Shown here: in pieces, positions 37,720 through 45,621 of the stretch | Position numbering within the stretch: the stretch's first letter is position 1 | Layout of the letters: every line of letters starts with the position of its first letter | Assembly: GCF_003987045.1 (NCBI RefSeq) | Contig: NZ_PIPZ01000001.1 | Span: 496,001 to 560,000 of the forward strand | From: Pseudidiomarina marina | GTDB taxonomy: Bacteria; Pseudomonadota; Gammaproteobacteria; Enterobacterales; Alteromonadaceae | Length of the DNA stretch: 64,000 nt | Direction of reading: 5' to 3' | The notes under the pieces: generated by a model | Database searches by the model: none | The model's input: only the letters and a program-made list of their open reading frames with translations | Told to the model about the DNA's origin: nothing | Translations under genes and position numbers: made by a program

Positions 37720-39577
37720 CTCGCAATTTAACTCCAAGACATTTATTCAGCATTTGACTCATCAGCCGGGCGTATACCGGATGTACGATAATGATGGTGT
37801 TGTTATTTATGTGGGGAAGGCGAAAGATCTTAAAAAGCGTGTCAGCAGTTATTTTCGACAAAATATTGACACGCCAAAAACCCAAACGTTAGTCAAACAA
37901 ATTGCTTCAATGGATGTGACGGTTACTAATACCGAAGCTGAAGCCCTTATCCTTGAAAATAATTTCATTAAGAAATATCGGCCACGTTATAACGTGTTGT
38001 TACGCGACGATAAGTCTTACCCTTACATCTTTGTTAGTTCTCATCAACATCCGCGCTTGGCATTTCATCGTGGTGCGCGTCGAGAAAAAGGGGATTACTT
38101 TGGGCCTTTCCCAAGTGGCGTAGCGGTACGTGAAAGTTTGCGTCTCATGCAGAAAATTTTCCCCGTTCGCCAATGCGAAGATTCATACTATCGCGCGCGT
38201 AGTCGACCTTGTTTACAATATCAGCTAAAACGTTGCTTAGCGCCGTGTGTCGAAGGTTATTGTACAGATAGCGAATACCAAGAGCAGGTCGATTTAGCGA
38301 AGGCCTTCTTACTCGGTAAGAATCAGCAGGTGATTGACCAACTGGTGCAACGAATGGAACAAGCCAGTGAATCACTTGATTTTGAACGTGCGGCTCGGTT
38401 TCGTGATCAGATAGCGGCTATGCGCAAAGTACAAGAGCGTAACGCGGTAACCGGAAATCAACAAGAGCTTGATGTAATTGGGTTTATTCGTCGTGGCGGT
38501 ATTGCTGCAGTGCATCTGCTGTTTATTCGCGAAGGCGCTGTGCAAGGAAGCCGCAGCTACTTTCCGAAGGTTCCAGCCAATACCGATGACTCTGAGATAT
38601 TGCTGGCATTTATGCTGCAATTCTATTTGAACGATCAAGTCGGGCGCCGATTACCGCGGGAAATAATTCTACCGGAAGCGAATGCCGCACAGGTTCTTGA
38701 TCCTGAGCATAACCTGCAAGTGCTAGAGCAAGCTCTTGCACAAAAAGTACGCATGACCCATAACGTACGAGGCGAACGCAAACAGTACCAAATATTAGCG
38801 CAGAAGAATGCATTGAATGCGCTAGAGGGTAAGCTGAATCAAGAAAACACCATGGTGATGCGCTTGCAACAACTCGAACAGGTACTCGATCTTGAAAACC
38901 CAATTCAACGCATGGAATGTTTTGATATCAGCCACACCATGGGACAAGAAACGGTAGCATCTTGCGTGGTGTTTGATCGGCAAGGGCCAAAAAAATCGGA
39001 TTATCGCCGTTTTAACATTAAAGGCATTACCCCTGGAGATGATTATGCTGCGATGGCGCAAGCTCTCCAGCGACGTTTCGATGCAGCGCTTTTAAGCGAT
39101 GAAGGGAAATCAGCCATTCCAGACATTCTATTCATCGACGGTGGCAAAGGACAATTAGCCCAAGCGGAAAGTTACTTTAATGATTGGGGTGTCGATGCCG
39201 GCGTGAAACCTCCTATGCTAATTGGTGTTGCAAAAGGCGAATCGCGTAAACCTGGCCTAGAAACGCTTATTTTAGCTGGTAGTCATGAAACCATCCCGCT
39301 TGCTGCCGATGCACCGGCGTTGCACTTGGTGCAACACATTCGCGATGAGTCGCATCGCTTTGCTATAACCGGACACCGACAGCGTCGAGCAAAAGTTAGG
39401 CGCACTTCAAAATTAGAAGATATTCCGGGAATAGGGGCTAAGCGTCGGCAGAAATTATTGCAAAATCTTGGTGGATTACAGGAAGTAAAACAAGCTAGTA
39501 TTGAGCAACTTATCGCGGTACCAGGAATTAGTCGTGAATTGGCAGAAACTATCTACCATGCTTTTCGCGATGAATAG
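37712..39577 (+). CDS. uvrC: Excinuclease ABC subunit C
   Basis: A 621-residue dual-incision nuclease of nucleotide-excision repair. The GIY-YIG domain ([30 protein letters not shown], about residues 17-46) makes the 3' cut. The UVR UvrB-binding motif lies near residue 210. The C-terminal RNase H-like domain shows [21 protein letters not shown] (about 405) and [12 protein letters not shown] (about 473). Tandem helix-hairpin-helix motifs ([16 protein letters not shown] and [15 protein letters not shown]) end the protein. I chose the ATG at 37712, which overlaps the uvrY stop and gives the family's start; a 15-residue longer frame would have no homology. Length is near E. coli UvrC (610). Confidence 0.97.
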   Translation: MTDSQFNSKTFIQHLTHQPGVYRMYDNDGVVIYVGKAKDLKKRVSSYFRQNIDTPKTQTLVKQIASMDVTVTNTEAEALILENNFIKKYRPRYNVLLRDDKSYPYIFVSSHQHPRLAFHRGARREKGDYFGPFPSGVAVRESLRLMQKIFPVRQCEDSYYRARSRPCLQYQLKRCLAPCVEGYCTDSEYQEQVDLAKAFLLGKNQQVIDQLVQRMEQASESLDFERAARFRDQIAAMRKVQERNAVTGNQQELDVIGFIRRGGIAAVHLLFIREGAVQGSRSYFPKVPANTDDSEILLAFMLQFYLNDQVGRRLPREIILPEANAAQVLDPEHNLQVLEQALAQKVRMTHNVRGERKQYQILAQKNALNALEGKLNQENTMVMRLQQLEQVLDLENPIQRMECFDISHTMGQETVASCVVFDRQGPKKSDYRRFNIKGITPGDDYAAMAQALQRRFDAALLSDEGKSAIPDILFIDGGKGQLAQAESYFNDWGVDAGVKPPMLIGVAKGESRKPGLETLILAGSHETIPLAADAPALHLVQHIRDESHRFAITGHRQRRAKVRRTSKLEDIPGIGAKRRQKLLQNLGGLQEVKQASIEQLIAVPGISRELAETIYHAFRDE

Positions 39578-39592
39578 AGGATAAAATTACAA

Positions 39593-40141
39593 ATGTGGAA
39601 CATTCCAAACGTTCTAACGAGCTTTCGGATCATACTGATACCGGTATTTTTGATTATTTATTATCTACCAGGGCAAGAAGCTCATTTTTGGGCTGCATTT
39701 GTCTTTGCTGTTGCCGGTATCACCGACGCACTTGATGGTTGGGTAGCACGGAAGTTTAATCAATTTACCAAGTTCGGTGCATTTTTAGACCCAGTGGCCG
39801 ATAAAGTCATGGTTGCAGCATCGTTAGTGGTTGTGGTTGAGCACTATGCCACCTGGTGGATTAGTATACCCGCATTAACCATTATCAGCCGTGAACTGGT
39901 AATTTCGGCGTTACGCGAATGGATGGCACAAATTGGTCGACAAGAACAGGTGAAGGTTTCTAGTTTGGGTAAATTTAAGACGATTGCACAAATGGTCGCC
40001 ATTGGTGGATTAATTTGGGAGGCGAATACATTTGTTATCGTCACCGCAACGATTTTATTGTATGCTGCGTTCGTTCTAACGTTATGGTCAATGTGGGAAT
40101 ATTTGCGCGCTGCTTGGTCAGATTTAAGCCAAGTGGATTAA
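39593..40141 (+). CDS. pgsA: Phosphatidylglycerophosphate synthase
   Basis: A 182-residue inner-membrane enzyme that joins CDP-diacylglycerol and glycerol-3-phosphate, the first step to phosphatidylglycerol and cardiolipin. The start MWNIPNVLTSFRIILIPVF is typical, and the CDP-alcohol phosphotransferase motif DALDGWVARKFNQF...FGAFLDPVADKV (about residues 44-69) has all the catalytic Asp residues. Four to five further helices follow. Length equals E. coli PgsA (182). It lies 15 bases after uvrC and is followed by tRNA-Gly, -Cys and -Leu, as in E. coli. Confidence 0.97.
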   Translation: MWNIPNVLTSFRIILIPVFLIIYYLPGQEAHFWAAFVFAVAGITDALDGWVARKFNQFTKFGAFLDPVADKVMVAASLVVVVEHYATWWISIPALTIISRELVISALREWMAQIGRQEQVKVSSLGKFKTIAQMVAIGGLIWEANTFVIVTATILLYAAFVLTLWSMWEYLRAAWSDLSQVD

Positions 40142-40177
40142 AAATAGCCAAACGAACGCTTTCAAGCGAAAAAGTCG

Positions 40178-40205
40178 TTGACCTCGCCGAAATAGACAGT
40201 AGAAT
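40178..40205 (+). promoter_or_regulatory. Predicted promoter of the tRNA Gly-Cys-Leu cluster
   Basis: TTGACC (40178-40183) and TAGAAT (40200-40205) with a 16-base spacer lie just after pgsA and 15 bases upstream of tRNA-Gly. A GC-rich start region (GCGCAAGC) follows, as is usual for growth-rate-controlled stable RNA promoters. Confidence 0.72.
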
Positions 40206-40220
40206 GCGCAAGCACTGGAT

Positions 40221-40295
40221 GCGGGAATAGCTCAGTGGTAGAGCACAACCTTGCCAAGGTTGGGGTCGCGAGTTCGAATCTCGTTTCCCGCTCCA
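40221..40295 (+). tRNA. tRNA-Gly(GCC)
   Basis: A 75-base tRNA with acceptor GCGGGAA / TTCCCGC, encoded CCA, D loop AGTGGTA, and anticodon loop TTGCCAA (anticodon GCC, reading GGC and GGU). It is very close to E. coli glycine tRNA 3 (glyV/W) but with one base less in the D loop. First of three tRNAs after pgsA. Confidence 0.97.
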
Positions 40296-40303
40296 AATTC
40301 AAT

Positions 40304-40377
40304 GGCGGGTTGGCAGAATGGCTATGCAGCGGATTGCAAATCCGTGGATCTCGGTTCGACTCCGGGACCCGCCTCCA
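40304..40377 (+). tRNA. tRNA-Cys(GCA)
   Basis: A 74-base tRNA with acceptor GGCGGGT / ACCCGCC, encoded CCA, and anticodon loop TTGCAAA (GCA, reading UGC and UGU). It lies 8 bases after tRNA-Gly and matches the position and sequence type of E. coli cysT. Confidence 0.97.
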
Positions 40378-40405
40378 TTGAAGAGTACCTCAGGCAATAC
40401 AGAAT

Positions 40406-40492
40406 GCCCGGGTGGTGAAATTGGTAGACACAAGGGATTTAAAATCCCTCGCTGGTAACAGCGTGCCGGTTCAAGTCCGGCCCCGGGCACCA
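40406..40492 (+). tRNA. tRNA-Leu(TAA)
   Basis: An 87-base class II tRNA with acceptor GCCCGGG / CCCGGGC, encoded CCA, and a variable arm (CGCTGGTAACAGCG). Anticodon stem AGGGA/TCCCT with loop TTTAAAA gives TAA, reading UUA and UUG. It corresponds to E. coli leuZ at the end of the glyW-cysT-leuZ cluster. A short T-run (TTCTTTTT) follows it directly. Confidence 0.97.
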
Positions 40493-40585
40493 TTCTTTTT
40501 AAAGTTCATTATTTTTATTCCGACACCTTGTTATTGCGACGAAACGTCCTTATCTTTGATGTATATCAATTACTAAAGACTTCTT

Positions 40586-40876
40586 GTGTATTTACTTCGA
40601 GCGTGTTTATTCCCCATTGTTTTGTCGTTACTGTGGCTCAGCCCGCAGGGTACCCTCACGACTATCGATGGCTATCAACTAGCGCAAGATTCCTTTGCAT
40701 ACTCTGTCGCGCCCGAACGTCAATATTCTGACGAATCTGATGACGGCGCCGTTACTCAAAACCACACAACACCTTGTCCTAATTTGGGGCATATCGTTGT
40801 CGCTGTTTATTTTGTTGATACGCAACCTCATAAACAAACTCACTACGTTCGGGGCCCACCTCTGTCAGTCGCTTAA
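40586..40876 (+). CDS. Possible small exported protein (uncertain)
   Basis: A 96-residue frame with GTG start and no convincing Shine-Dalgarno. The first 22 residues (YLLRACLFPIVLSLLWLSPQG) look like a signal peptide, and the rest is polar with one Cys (TTPCPNLGHI) and a C-terminal RGPPLSVA. I do not recognise a family; the RGPP end loosely recalls DUF2946-like proteins, but that is a weak impression. The gap between tRNA-Leu and the CBS gene otherwise holds no gene. An overlapping frame is equally long in places, so it may be non-coding. Confidence 0.4.
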   Translation: MYLLRACLFPIVLSLLWLSPQGTLTTIDGYQLAQDSFAYSVAPERQYSDESDDGAVTQNHTTPCPNLGHIVVAVYFVDTQPHKQTHYVRGPPLSVA

Positions 40877-40919
40877 ATAAACGACTAAATAATTCATTAT
40901 TATTGAACAGAGGTAAGTT

Positions 40920-41507
40920 ATGTCTGAATTTCACGCACTTCGGTGGGCGCCAGTTCCAGCCGATAATTTTTTGCCGCTGCCGGAAAAAAGTACCGCGCCA
41001 ACCTATTTAGATTGGCACCAAAGCGCAACCCATGTGGTTGATAAGCTCAATAGCTTGCAACTTGCCGTTCTGCCGATGTCGATGGGCGTAGGCGATGCAG
41101 AGCAGTTATTGAGCCGCACGGACAAACGATACGCGGCCGTTGTAGATAGCGAAAACACGATTGTTGGAGTATTGATGGCTCGTGATTTACATGGTCGGCA
41201 AAGCGGCGTTATTGCCAACTTGTTGCAGTTACCGTGGCACGAACTAACCGTTGGGTATGTCATGACGCCATTACGGCGGTTACCATCGATTACGCTTGCT
41301 CAGGTAAAAAACTCACGTATTGGCGATATTGCTGCAACAATGCAAGAAGCTGGTTGTGATTTTATTGTCATAACAGAGAGTAATGCACTTCATGGCATGA
41401 TCGTGTCGCTAAAAATACTCGCAGTAACTGGCGAATCAGTGCGCCTGTACCCGCGCGCGACGAGTTTCGCCGAAGTGTTTAGCGCCATTAAGCACTCTGA
41501 TAATTAG
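40920..41507 (+). CDS. CBS-domain protein
   Basis: A 195-residue protein with a pair of CBS motifs. The first is around residues 60-95 (AEQLLSRTDKRYAAVVDSENTIVGVLMARDL) and the second about 115-165 (VGYVMTPLRRLPSITL...ATMQEAGCDFIVITESNALHGMI). Such pairs bind adenine nucleotides and sense energy state. The N-terminal ~50 residues are unassigned. No catalytic domain is attached, so it is a stand-alone sensor. It lies 76 bases before the FMN-binding glutamate-synthase-like gene with a terminator between them, so the genes are probably separately transcribed. Confidence 0.82.
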   Translation: MSEFHALRWAPVPADNFLPLPEKSTAPTYLDWHQSATHVVDKLNSLQLAVLPMSMGVGDAEQLLSRTDKRYAAVVDSENTIVGVLMARDLHGRQSGVIANLLQLPWHELTVGYVMTPLRRLPSITLAQVKNSRIGDIAATMQEAGCDFIVITESNALHGMIVSLKILAVTGESVRLYPRATSFAEVFSAIKHSDN

Positions 41508-41527
41508 TTTTACCAAATAAATTGAAC

Positions 41528-41557
41528 GAAGTCCTCGCCAAATGCGGGGGCTTTTTA
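41528..41557 (+). terminator. Terminator after CBS gene
   Basis: An imperfect GC-rich stem (AGTCCTCGC / GCGGGGGCT) with loop CAAAT, followed by five T residues, lies about 20 bases past the CBS stop. Confidence 0.75.
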
Positions 41558-41583
41558 TATGTTGTGTATAAGGTTTTTCAATA

Positions 41584-43092
41584 ATGCTAAGGGAAATTGC
41601 TGTGAATGGCTGGATGACAACATTATTAGTAATTGCGCAATGGTTGGTTGCCTTTTTTATACTTGCCCTGTTACTGGGTGTGGTTGCTGTGGGCGTCATG
41701 TATGTCATTGATAAACGGCAAACACGCCATACCATTCGACGGAACTTCCCAGTTATTGGGCGATTCCGTTACATGTTCGAGCATCTCGGTGAATTTTTCC
41801 GGCAGTATTTTTATGCCATGGACAGGGAAGAGATGCCGTTTAACCGAGCACAACGCAGTTGGGTTTATCGCGCAGCAAAAAATGCAGACAGAACACTCGC
41901 ATTTGGTTCGACCCGAGATTTAACTAAAAATGGCACGATAATTTTTGCCAATAGCGCATATCCGCATCAGGAAGAGGATAAAACACAACCTGAACCTGTA
42001 ACAATTGGCGCGAATTGTGAGTATCCATACTCGCCAATCAGTTATTTTCACATCTCTGGAATGAGTTACGGTGCACTATCGCCAGTTGCCGTAACCGCAC
42101 TATCAAAAGGAGCAAAACTAGCTGGGTGTTGGCTGAATACTGGCGAGGGAGGGCTTAGTCCTTATCACTTAGTGGGTGAGTGCGATCTTGTTTTTCAAAT
42201 CGGTACCGCGAAATACGGTGTGCGAACCGCTACCGGTGAATTACACGAGGGTAAATTGCGGGATATTGCTGCGAAAAAACACGTAAAAATGTTTGAAATC
42301 AAGCTCAGTCAAGGCGCTAAGCCGGGCAAGGGCGGAATACTTCCCGGTATTAAAGTCAATGCGGAAATCGCCGAAATTCGAGGTATTCCACAAGGCAAAG
42401 ATTCCATTTCACCAAATCGGCATCCTGAAATTAGCAATAACGACGAGTTGCTCGACTTTATCCATCGTGTACGCACCATCACAGGGAAGCCAACCGGCAT
42501 TAAGTTTGTTATGGGGGAGCCTAATTGGATTGACGAGCTCGTTGCCACGATAAAATCTCGTGGTGAAGCCTCAGCCCCTGACTTTATTACCTTAGATAGT
42601 GCCGATGGCGGAACAGGCTCTGCACCGCAACCATTAATGGATTATGTCGGCTTAAAGCTCTCTGAAAGTTTACCAATTTTAGTTGATAAGTTGGCCGCAG
42701 CAGGGCTTAAGGAACGTATTCGTATTGTTGCTTCCGGTAAAATGATAACCCCAGCAGATGTTGCTTGGGCGCTGGCAATTGGTGCTGATTTTGTGGTGTC
42801 TGCACGCGGTTTTATGTTCTCGTTGGGCTGCATACAGGCCATGCAATGCAACAAAAACACCTGTCCAACTGGCGTTACAACCCACGATAAGAGCCTTCAA
42901 CGTGGGTTGGACCCAGCTGATAAAAGCGTCCGCGTTGCCAATTACCATAAATATTTAGAGTACGGCGTCAATATTATTGCGCATTCATGTGGTGTTTCCG
43001 ATCCGCGTCAATTGAATCGTCGTCATGCGCGAGTGGTTACCCATACTGGCGATAGCATTAGTCTTGCCGAACGGTATTCGCCTGCGAACTAA
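41584..43092 (+). CDS. FMN-binding glutamate-synthase-family protein, membrane-anchored
   Basis: A 502-residue protein related to the FMN/synthase domain of the glutamate synthase large subunit, but without the glutaminase or GXGXG domains. One membrane helix (about residues 13-38, VIAQWLVAFFILALLLGVVAVGV) anchors it. The barrel shows ISGMSYGALSPVAVTALSKGAKLAG, LSQGAKPGKGGILPG (about residues 240-254), TLDSADGGTGSAPQPLMDYVG, and CNKNTCPTGVTTHDKSLQRGL with Cys typical of the Fe-S region. The reaction is unknown; these proteins are usually called glutamate-synthase-like. A GTG at 41602 has a better Shine-Dalgarno and could be the true start. Its 3' end overlaps the LysR gene by 35 bases. Confidence 0.88.
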   Translation: MLREIAVNGWMTTLLVIAQWLVAFFILALLLGVVAVGVMYVIDKRQTRHTIRRNFPVIGRFRYMFEHLGEFFRQYFYAMDREEMPFNRAQRSWVYRAAKNADRTLAFGSTRDLTKNGTIIFANSAYPHQEEDKTQPEPVTIGANCEYPYSPISYFHISGMSYGALSPVAVTALSKGAKLAGCWLNTGEGGLSPYHLVGECDLVFQIGTAKYGVRTATGELHEGKLRDIAAKKHVKMFEIKLSQGAKPGKGGILPGIKVNAEIAEIRGIPQGKDSISPNRHPEISNNDELLDFIHRVRTITGKPTGIKFVMGEPNWIDELVATIKSRGEASAPDFITLDSADGGTGSAPQPLMDYVGLKLSESLPILVDKLAAAGLKERIRIVASGKMITPADVAWALAIGADFVVSARGFMFSLGCIQAMQCNKNTCPTGVTTHDKSLQRGLDPADKSVRVANYHKYLEYGVNIIAHSCGVSDPRQLNRRHARVVTHTGDSISLAERYSPAN

Positions 43093-43975
43093 GTAATCGA
43101 GCCTGTAACCATTTGGTAAAAGCCACAAGTGCGACCGGTTGACGTTGCCGCTGTTTAACTGCTAGTGCAATGGGCTCTGGAAGCGTCACTTGATATTCGG
43201 TGTGTTTAGCAAACTGCTGTAACTGTGGGTGGGTTAAATACAGTTGGTCAATAAGGGTAATGCTATCGGTACCATGCAACAAATCAATAGCTATATTGCT
43301 GTTGCCAACGTGACGCGTTTGTAACTGCCGAGCCAGATGAGATTGAGCTTTTTTAAAGTGTTGCCAATACGGCGCTTTTGGGTCAACGTACCACGGACGT
43401 GACGCTAATGGGATTTCGCTATCAATAGGGGCGACGGGAACATAAGTTGGCGTGTATAATGGCATCTGTTTTAATGCCTGATCACGAAGTTGTCCGTAGT
43501 GAAGTGCAATATCAAGCTGTTCATGTTGAAGCTCGGAGCATATATTGGCGCGCTCTGAAGCATCTGGAAACAGTGATACGGTATTAAATTGTACCTGAAT
43601 GTGTGGATATAAAGCGTAAAACTCGGCAAGTCGACTTGATAACCACCAGCGGAGAAAACTTTCGGGAAGCGCAATGCGTAACGTAGTGGCCTCACTATCA
43701 CCGATATTTCGAGCGCGATCAACCGTGCGATCCAGTTCTCGAAACAATCGTAAGAGATCAGGGGCCAGCGTCTCGCCTGCGGTAGTAAGTGCGTGAACGC
43801 GATTATCTCGTTGAAATAAACGTGTCCCTAATTGCTCTTCAAGTGCTTGAATTTGCCGTGTAATGTTTGATTGCGACACGCCTAATTGCTGTGCGGCCTG
43901 TTTAAAACTTTCGGCATGTGCAGCAACTGCAAATACGCGTAACGCATTGAGAGAAGGGAGTTTCTGTTGTTTCAT
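43058..43975 (-). CDS. LysR-family transcriptional regulator
   Basis: A 305-residue regulator. The N-terminal winged HTH is LNALRVFAVAAHAESFKQAAQQLGVSQSNITRQIQALEEQLGTRLFQRDNR (about residues 9-59), closest in style to GcvA-type members. The C-terminal substrate-binding fold begins near residue 90 (TTLRIALPESFLRWWLSSRLAEFYALYPHIQVQ). It is divergent from a LysE-family exporter gene, with only 45 bases between the starts, so autoregulation and control of that exporter are likely. The inducer cannot be told. Confidence 0.92.
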   Translation of the reverse strand: MKQQKLPSLNALRVFAVAAHAESFKQAAQQLGVSQSNITRQIQALEEQLGTRLFQRDNRVHALTTAGETLAPDLLRLFRELDRTVDRARNIGDSEATTLRIALPESFLRWWLSSRLAEFYALYPHIQVQFNTVSLFPDASERANICSELQHEQLDIALHYGQLRDQALKQMPLYTPTYVPVAPIDSEIPLASRPWYVDPKAPYWQHFKKAQSHLARQLQTRHVGNSNIAIDLLHGTDSITLIDQLYLTHPQLQQFAKHTEYQVTLPEPIALAVKQRQRQPVALVAFTKWLQARLLSSQANTVRQD

Positions 43976-44020
43976 TTTAGAATTCCAGCGCGAAAACCAA
44001 TTAACTTAAAGTAAATCAGA

Positions 44021-44689
44021 ATGGATTATTTGGCAATCTATTGGGCAGAGTTTTTAACTATCGCCACGTTACATTTATTGGCTGTCGCCAGCCCCGGTCC
44101 TGACTTTGCTGTCACCACGCGTTACAGCATGAGTTTTGGTCGACGGGTTGGACGTTGGGTTGCGTTAGGCATCGGCACGGGCATCTTATTGCATGTTGCC
44201 TATTCGGTTCTTGGCGTTGCACTGATTATTCATCGTTACACTTGGGTATATGGCACATTATTATTAGTTGGAGCAGGCTATCTAGGCTGGCTCGGATGGC
44301 AAGCAATTCAATCTCAGCCGCGTCAAGGTTCAGCTCCCGAACACCACCTACAGGCAAGTGAAATTAGCTCCGCCAAAGCGTTTAGGGTCGGCTTTCTTAC
44401 GAATGGCTTAAACGTAAAAGCAACACTGTTTTTCTTAGCCTTGTTTAGTACGGTGATTAACCCTGCAACACCAACAAGCGTGAAGTTGTTTTATGGCATT
44501 TACATGGCCATTGCCACGGGTATTTGGTTTGCCTTGCTTGCCACATTGATAACTTGGAGCCCATTTTATCGCCGTCTGTGGGCAATTAGCCATTGGATCG
44601 ATCGCACCATGGGCACAGCATTGCTGCTATTGAGTGCAAAACTTATTTATGATTGGTTTGTGTTGATCATAGTTATCGCTACGCCATAG
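44021..44689 (+). CDS. LysE/RhtB-family amino-acid exporter
   Basis: A 222-residue six-helix protein. The family signature SPGPDFAVTTRYSMSFGRRVGRWVALGIGTG is at about residues 24-54, and GFLTNGLNVKATLFFLALFST near residue 125 is typical of the second repeat. Family members export amino acids such as threonine, homoserine or lysine. A divergent LysR gene 45 bases away probably controls it. The next gene starts 50 bases downstream. Confidence 0.92.
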   Translation: MDYLAIYWAEFLTIATLHLLAVASPGPDFAVTTRYSMSFGRRVGRWVALGIGTGILLHVAYSVLGVALIIHRYTWVYGTLLLVGAGYLGWLGWQAIQSQPRQGSAPEHHLQASEISSAKAFRVGFLTNGLNVKATLFFLALFSTVINPATPTSVKLFYGIYMAIATGIWFALLATLITWSPFYRRLWAISHWIDRTMGTALLLLSAKLIYDWFVLIIVIATP

Positions 44690-44739
44690 GCGGTGATATA
44701 CTTGGCACGAGCTTATTTTTCGAGATATTAGAGACAATT

Positions 44740-45621
44740 ATGCAGTTATTTGTAAACGATCTAACCGTTATTGATTTTTCTTACCTGTGTCCCGAACGTG
44801 GCATGGTAGGAGAGAGTTGGATTGTTGATATCATTCTTGATGGCTCGCTTAACGAGCAATCGATGGTTTTGGATTTTGGTCGAGTTAAAAAGCAAATCAA
44901 GCGAATTATTGACGGTGCTGTCGACCACAAGCTTGCCGTGCCAGCTGAACACGCCTATACACATGTCACTCATCATGACGATGGTAATAGTTATTGGGTC
45001 GATTTTATGCGGCCTGAGCAGCGCTCTATTCATTTATTTTGTCCAGCTGATGCGTTTGCCTTTATCGACGCGCAACGAGTCACCATGGCGTCGGTGACTG
45101 ACTATCTGCGGGCAGTCATAAAGCGCGAATTACCAGATAATGTACAAGGCTTGGAACTGCAATTGCGCGCCGAAGAAATTCCGGGGGCGTTTTACCACTA
45201 TACGCACGGTTTGAAGAAACATGATGGTAATTGCCAGCGCATTGCTCACGGTCACCGCTCGCGTATCTATATCGCATTAAATGGGACTCGTTCTGAATCG
45301 TTAGAACAACAATGGGCGTCTACCTGGCAAGATATTTATTTGGGCTCCGAAGAGGATGTCGTTCCAGTTGCGCAGCTACAACGATCACAATATGCCCAAC
45401 ACGTTACTGCGCAAAGTCACGTGGGTTATAGCTATATTGCTGATCAGGGGTTGTTTGAATTACTCGTACCTGTGGCTGAGAATTACATCATTCCGACAGA
45501 TTCAACGGTTGAGTGCATTGCCACTTATCTGGCGCAAACTATCAAACGTAGCCATCCGAATGAATCGATACAAGTCACTGGTTTCGAAGGTGTTGGGAAA
45601 GGGGCGATTGGTTATGCGTAA
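44740..45621 (+). CDS. Two-domain 6-pyruvoyl-tetrahydropterin-synthase-like protein
   Basis: A 293-residue protein with two T-fold halves of the PTPS/QueD type. The C-terminal half has zinc-site-like residues (YHYTHGLKKHDGNCQRIAHGHRS, about residues 156-178): a His in THGL and the HGH pair, plus the Cys of the active site. The N-terminal half (MQLFVNDLTVIDFSYLCPERG...VVLDFGRVKKQ-like segment) keeps the fold but not the His ligands. E. coli QueD is about 120 residues, so this is a duplicated form. It could make a pterin or preQ0 precursor; no queuosine genes are near. I chose the ATG at 44740; the longer frame adds 29 unsupported residues. Its end overlaps the M23 peptidase gene. Confidence 0.82.
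   Translation: MQLFVNDLTVIDFSYLCPERGMVGESWIVDIILDGSLNEQSMVLDFGRVKKQIKRIIDGAVDHKLAVPAEHAYTHVTHHDDGNSYWVDFMRPEQRSIHLFCPADAFAFIDAQRVTMASVTDYLRAVIKRELPDNVQGLELQLRAEEIPGAFYHYTHGLKKHDGNCQRIAHGHRSRIYIALNGTRSESLEQQWASTWQDIYLGSEEDVVPVAQLQRSQYAQHVTAQSHVGYSYIADQGLFELLVPVAENYIIPTDSTVECIATYLAQTIKRSHPNESIQVTGFEGVGKGAIGYA

Noticed and set aside
40695-40880. Alternative frame of 61 codons overlapping the possible exported protein after tRNA-Leu
   Set aside because: It has no Shine-Dalgarno sequence and overlaps a longer, signal-peptide-like frame; neither is strong, and I kept only the one with a plausible signal peptide at low confidence.
40221-40920. Genomic island inserted at the tRNA Gly-Cys-Leu cluster
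   Set aside because: No integrase, direct att repeat or change in base composition is visible downstream of tRNA-Leu.
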